From contig JAMPFA010000005.1 in NCBI GenBank assembly GCA_023664725.1, positions 1 to 63,175 on the forward strand: a DNA stretch of 63,175 nt. Reading direction: 5' to 3'. The stretch comes from Roseburia sp. (lineage in GTDB: Bacteria > Bacillota > Clostridia > Lachnospirales > Lachnospiraceae). The notes beneath the pieces were generated by a model. It saw only the letters and a list, made by a program, of their open reading frames with translations, ran no database searches and had not been told where the DNA came from. The number at the start of each line of letters is the position of its first letter. Within the stretch, counting starts at the first letter, position 1. Made by a program: the position numbers and the translations under genes. This document shows positions 62,096 to 63,175 of the stretch, piece by piece.

Positions 62096-62211
62096 CTTGG
62101 GTTCTCCTGTCGTTGGTTTTTGATGTGGGAAGTATAGCACAAAATGGGAAGTTTCACAAGTCTTGGGAGAGGAATGCAGGAAATTTTTATAGTAAACATT
62201 TTCATTATTTT

Positions 62212-62370
62212 ATGGTACAATTCTTAAGGAAAGTATCATATTCAGAGCAGCAACAAAAAGAACAGCTTATACAAAAGATAAACTGCTCTGAATGTGATTC
62301 TTTCCAATTGTACCAAGTTGCGGACGTTTGCCGGAACTGTATGGGGATAGTATCTTTCTCAGGAAGCTAA
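62212..62370 (+). pseudogene. Cys-pair fragment similar to [FeFe] hydrogenase N-terminus
   Basis: A 52-residue frame begins MVQFLRKVSYSEQQQKEQLI and includes INCSECDSFQLYQVADVCRN. Two CxxC pairs (CSEC and CRNC) with the intervening pattern match the region CEDC to CQNC of the [FeFe] hydrogenase at 38425. The rest of a hydrogenase is missing. The ribosome site is weak. It is probably a remnant but could be a small ferredoxin-like or zinc protein. Confidence 0.4.
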
Positions 62371-62783
62371 AAATTGAGGATTAAGGCGGCCCGCAGTGCA
62401 GAATACGTATGGATTTATCCATTATTCCTGTTTTTGGGCATGCTTCAGAGACCTTCCAGCGGGAGGCCTGCGAAAAAATATGGCAATACAGCGAATCAGG
62501 ATGGAGGGGCATAGCATCTCCTAAGCTGTTTCATGGACGAACATCCGCATGCGGGACACAGGCAGAAGTGTAATTTCGTTTGAGAAGATAAAAGATATAA
62601 ATATTGGATTTTCAATCATCTATTATGAAGCATCAAGATATTAGTTTCTTTTAACAAGATTTGAAAAATTGAAAAGATTCTTGTATGGAATTATTTTTAT
62701 ATTTGAACTATAATTGTTGATATGACATTTTTTTGAAAATTTCGACATTTTAGCTATCGGCATTATATTTAATCTCAGGAGGG
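62371..62783. other. AT-rich region with one unsupported 54-codon frame
   Basis: A frame at 62409-62573 reads MDLSIIPVFGHASETF and onward for 54 codons without a ribosome site or a family match. The rest is AT-rich. A TATAAT at 62709-62714 could be a -10, but no -35 is placed at 16-18 bases before it. Confidence 0.3.
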
Positions 62784-62861
62784 TAAATTCCCTGCCGCTT
62801 GCAGCGCAACAATCTTTGCAGAACGGAAGTGAATACCCCGTTGTTTGCGGCGGGGAGTTTA
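62784..62861 (+). promoter_or_regulatory. structured leader with two alternative hairpins
   Basis: TAAATTCCCTGCCGC (62784-62798) can pair with GCGGCGGGGAGTTTA (62847-62861). The same right-hand bases (62848-62855) can instead pair with CCCCGTTG (62836-62843) around a 4-base loop. The two stems exclude each other. They lie just before the ribosome site GGGGGAGG of the next gene. Confidence 0.55.
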
Positions 62862-62879
62862 TTGGGGGGAGGATGTTAA

Positions 62880-63077
62880 ATGCGAAAAAAAATATTGAAT
62901 AAAGATAAACATGAAAGAAAAAGCACTCTTATTTTCAATACAAAGAAAGGTCTAAGGAGTAATAAATCTCAAACCCAACCAATAGAACAGAGTATTTCTG
63001 ATTCTACAAGAATTCAAACTATAGATACTGCTGAAAATGAAAGACTGGATACTGTAGGAGATGGCGTAAATGAGTGA
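62880..63077 (+). CDS. small charged hypothetical protein, 65 aa
   Basis: It begins MRKKILNKDKHERKSTLIFN and is basic at the start and acidic with Thr, Glu and Asp at the end (DTAENERLDTVGDGVNE). There is no membrane helix and no known motif. GGGGGAGG lies 9 bases upstream and a structured leader precedes it, which supports expression. Its end overlaps a 17-codon frame in another phase. Confidence 0.6.
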   Translation: MRKKILNKDKHERKSTLIFNTKKGLRSNKSQTQPIEQSISDSTRIQTIDTAENERLDTVGDGVNE

Positions 63078-63123
63078 TAAGGTAATGGACATTATAACAA
63101 ATATAACGGGATTTATTACGTAG
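63070..63123 (+). CDS. 17-residue hydrophobic peptide ORF, tentative
   Basis: The frame MSDKVMDIITNITGFIT starts within the last codons of the 65-residue gene (the two overlap by 8 bases), which would allow coupled translation. The amphipathic, Ile/Thr-rich sequence is reminiscent of small membrane-active or signalling peptides. It has no ribosome site of its own. Tentative only. Confidence 0.3.
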   Translation: MSDKVMDIITNITGFIT

Positions 63124-63175
63124 TGTCTGCTGATTAAACAATAACCTCTTGATTCTATTGGCTGTATACTCATTT

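Noticed and set aside
1-63175. CRISPR arrays, tRNA and rRNA genes
   Set aside because: No regularly spaced repeats, no cloverleaf-like segments with the conserved T-loop, and no rRNA-like stretches were noticed on reading; a covariance-model scan was not possible.

Overview
The window looks like a chromosomal segment of a Gram-positive anaerobe of the class Clostridia, most likely a Lachnospiraceae member. Supporting signs are strong GGAGG-type ribosome sites with frequent TTG and GTG starts, a monomeric [FeFe] hydrogenase, the clostridial C5 tetrapyrrole operon with a fused CobA-HemD protein, a SpoVB-type flippase, Rpn-type nuclease genes and LytTR/GHKL signalling. The genus cannot be fixed from the sequence alone. 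No rRNA, tRNA, CRISPR array or intact insertion sequence was recognised.

Layout. (1) 1-4.7 kb is a defence-type island on the minus strand: an AAA ATPase and a subtilisin-like protease in a tight two-gene operon resembling the IetAS system, a 41-residue basic protein behind it, and a possible methylase remnant beside it. (2) 4.7-15.6 kb is a mosaic of short accessory genes: a HAD phosphatase, four GNAT acetyltransferases, a Phd/RelE-type toxin-antitoxin pair, DUF4177 and SMI1-like proteins, an AlbA_2 ATP-binding regulator overlapping a nucleoside phosphorylase, an SGNH esterase, manA and an Rpn nuclease. A promoter-bearing direct repeat flanks one acetyltransferase. (3) 15.6-23.7 kb holds two ABC export systems, an MacB/FtsX type and a heterodimeric BmrC/BmrD type, with an XRE regulator between them. 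(4) 23.9-27.2 kb is one very large membrane GGDEF/PAS/EAL protein. (5) 27.2-33.7 kb is the hemA-sirC-hemC-cobA/hemD-hemB-hemL operon, which makes uroporphyrinogen III and precorrin-2 from glutamyl-tRNA. (6) 34-47 kb is mostly core or cell-surface functions: a secreted Ig-like protein, an O-antigen-ligase-like protein, the hydrogenase, a pectinesterase, lysA, a cell-wall amidase, SpoVB, and the cysteine desulfurase plus mnmA pair.

(7) 47.1-50.1 kb is a signalling unit: a LytTR response regulator, a diguanylate cyclase and a GHKL kinase, with a repeat-plus-promoter arrangement that suggests the regulator controls the other two. (8) 50.2-55.3 kb ends in a gene graveyard. Pieces of an AraC regulator, an RpiB/LacAB isomerase, a chloramphenicol-acetyltransferase-like protein, a methyltransferase, a two-component system and an ECF sigma operon lie between intact genes and an intact HicAB pair with a consensus promoter and tandem operator repeats. 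(9) 56.1-60.4 kb is a TetR regulator with a divergent-free downstream ABC exporter; three copies of one palindrome, ATAAC-N3-GTTAY, mark both promoters. (10) 60.4-62.1 kb carries a PHP phosphatase and a HAD phosphatase on the minus strand. (11) The last kilobase has a hydrogenase-like cysteine fragment and a structured leader with two mutually exclusive hairpins ahead of two overlapping tiny genes.

The best candidates for new biology are the small basic protein tied to the IetAS-like pair, the LytTR-cyclase-kinase circuit, the TetR operator set, and the structured leader with paired tiny ORFs at the right end.
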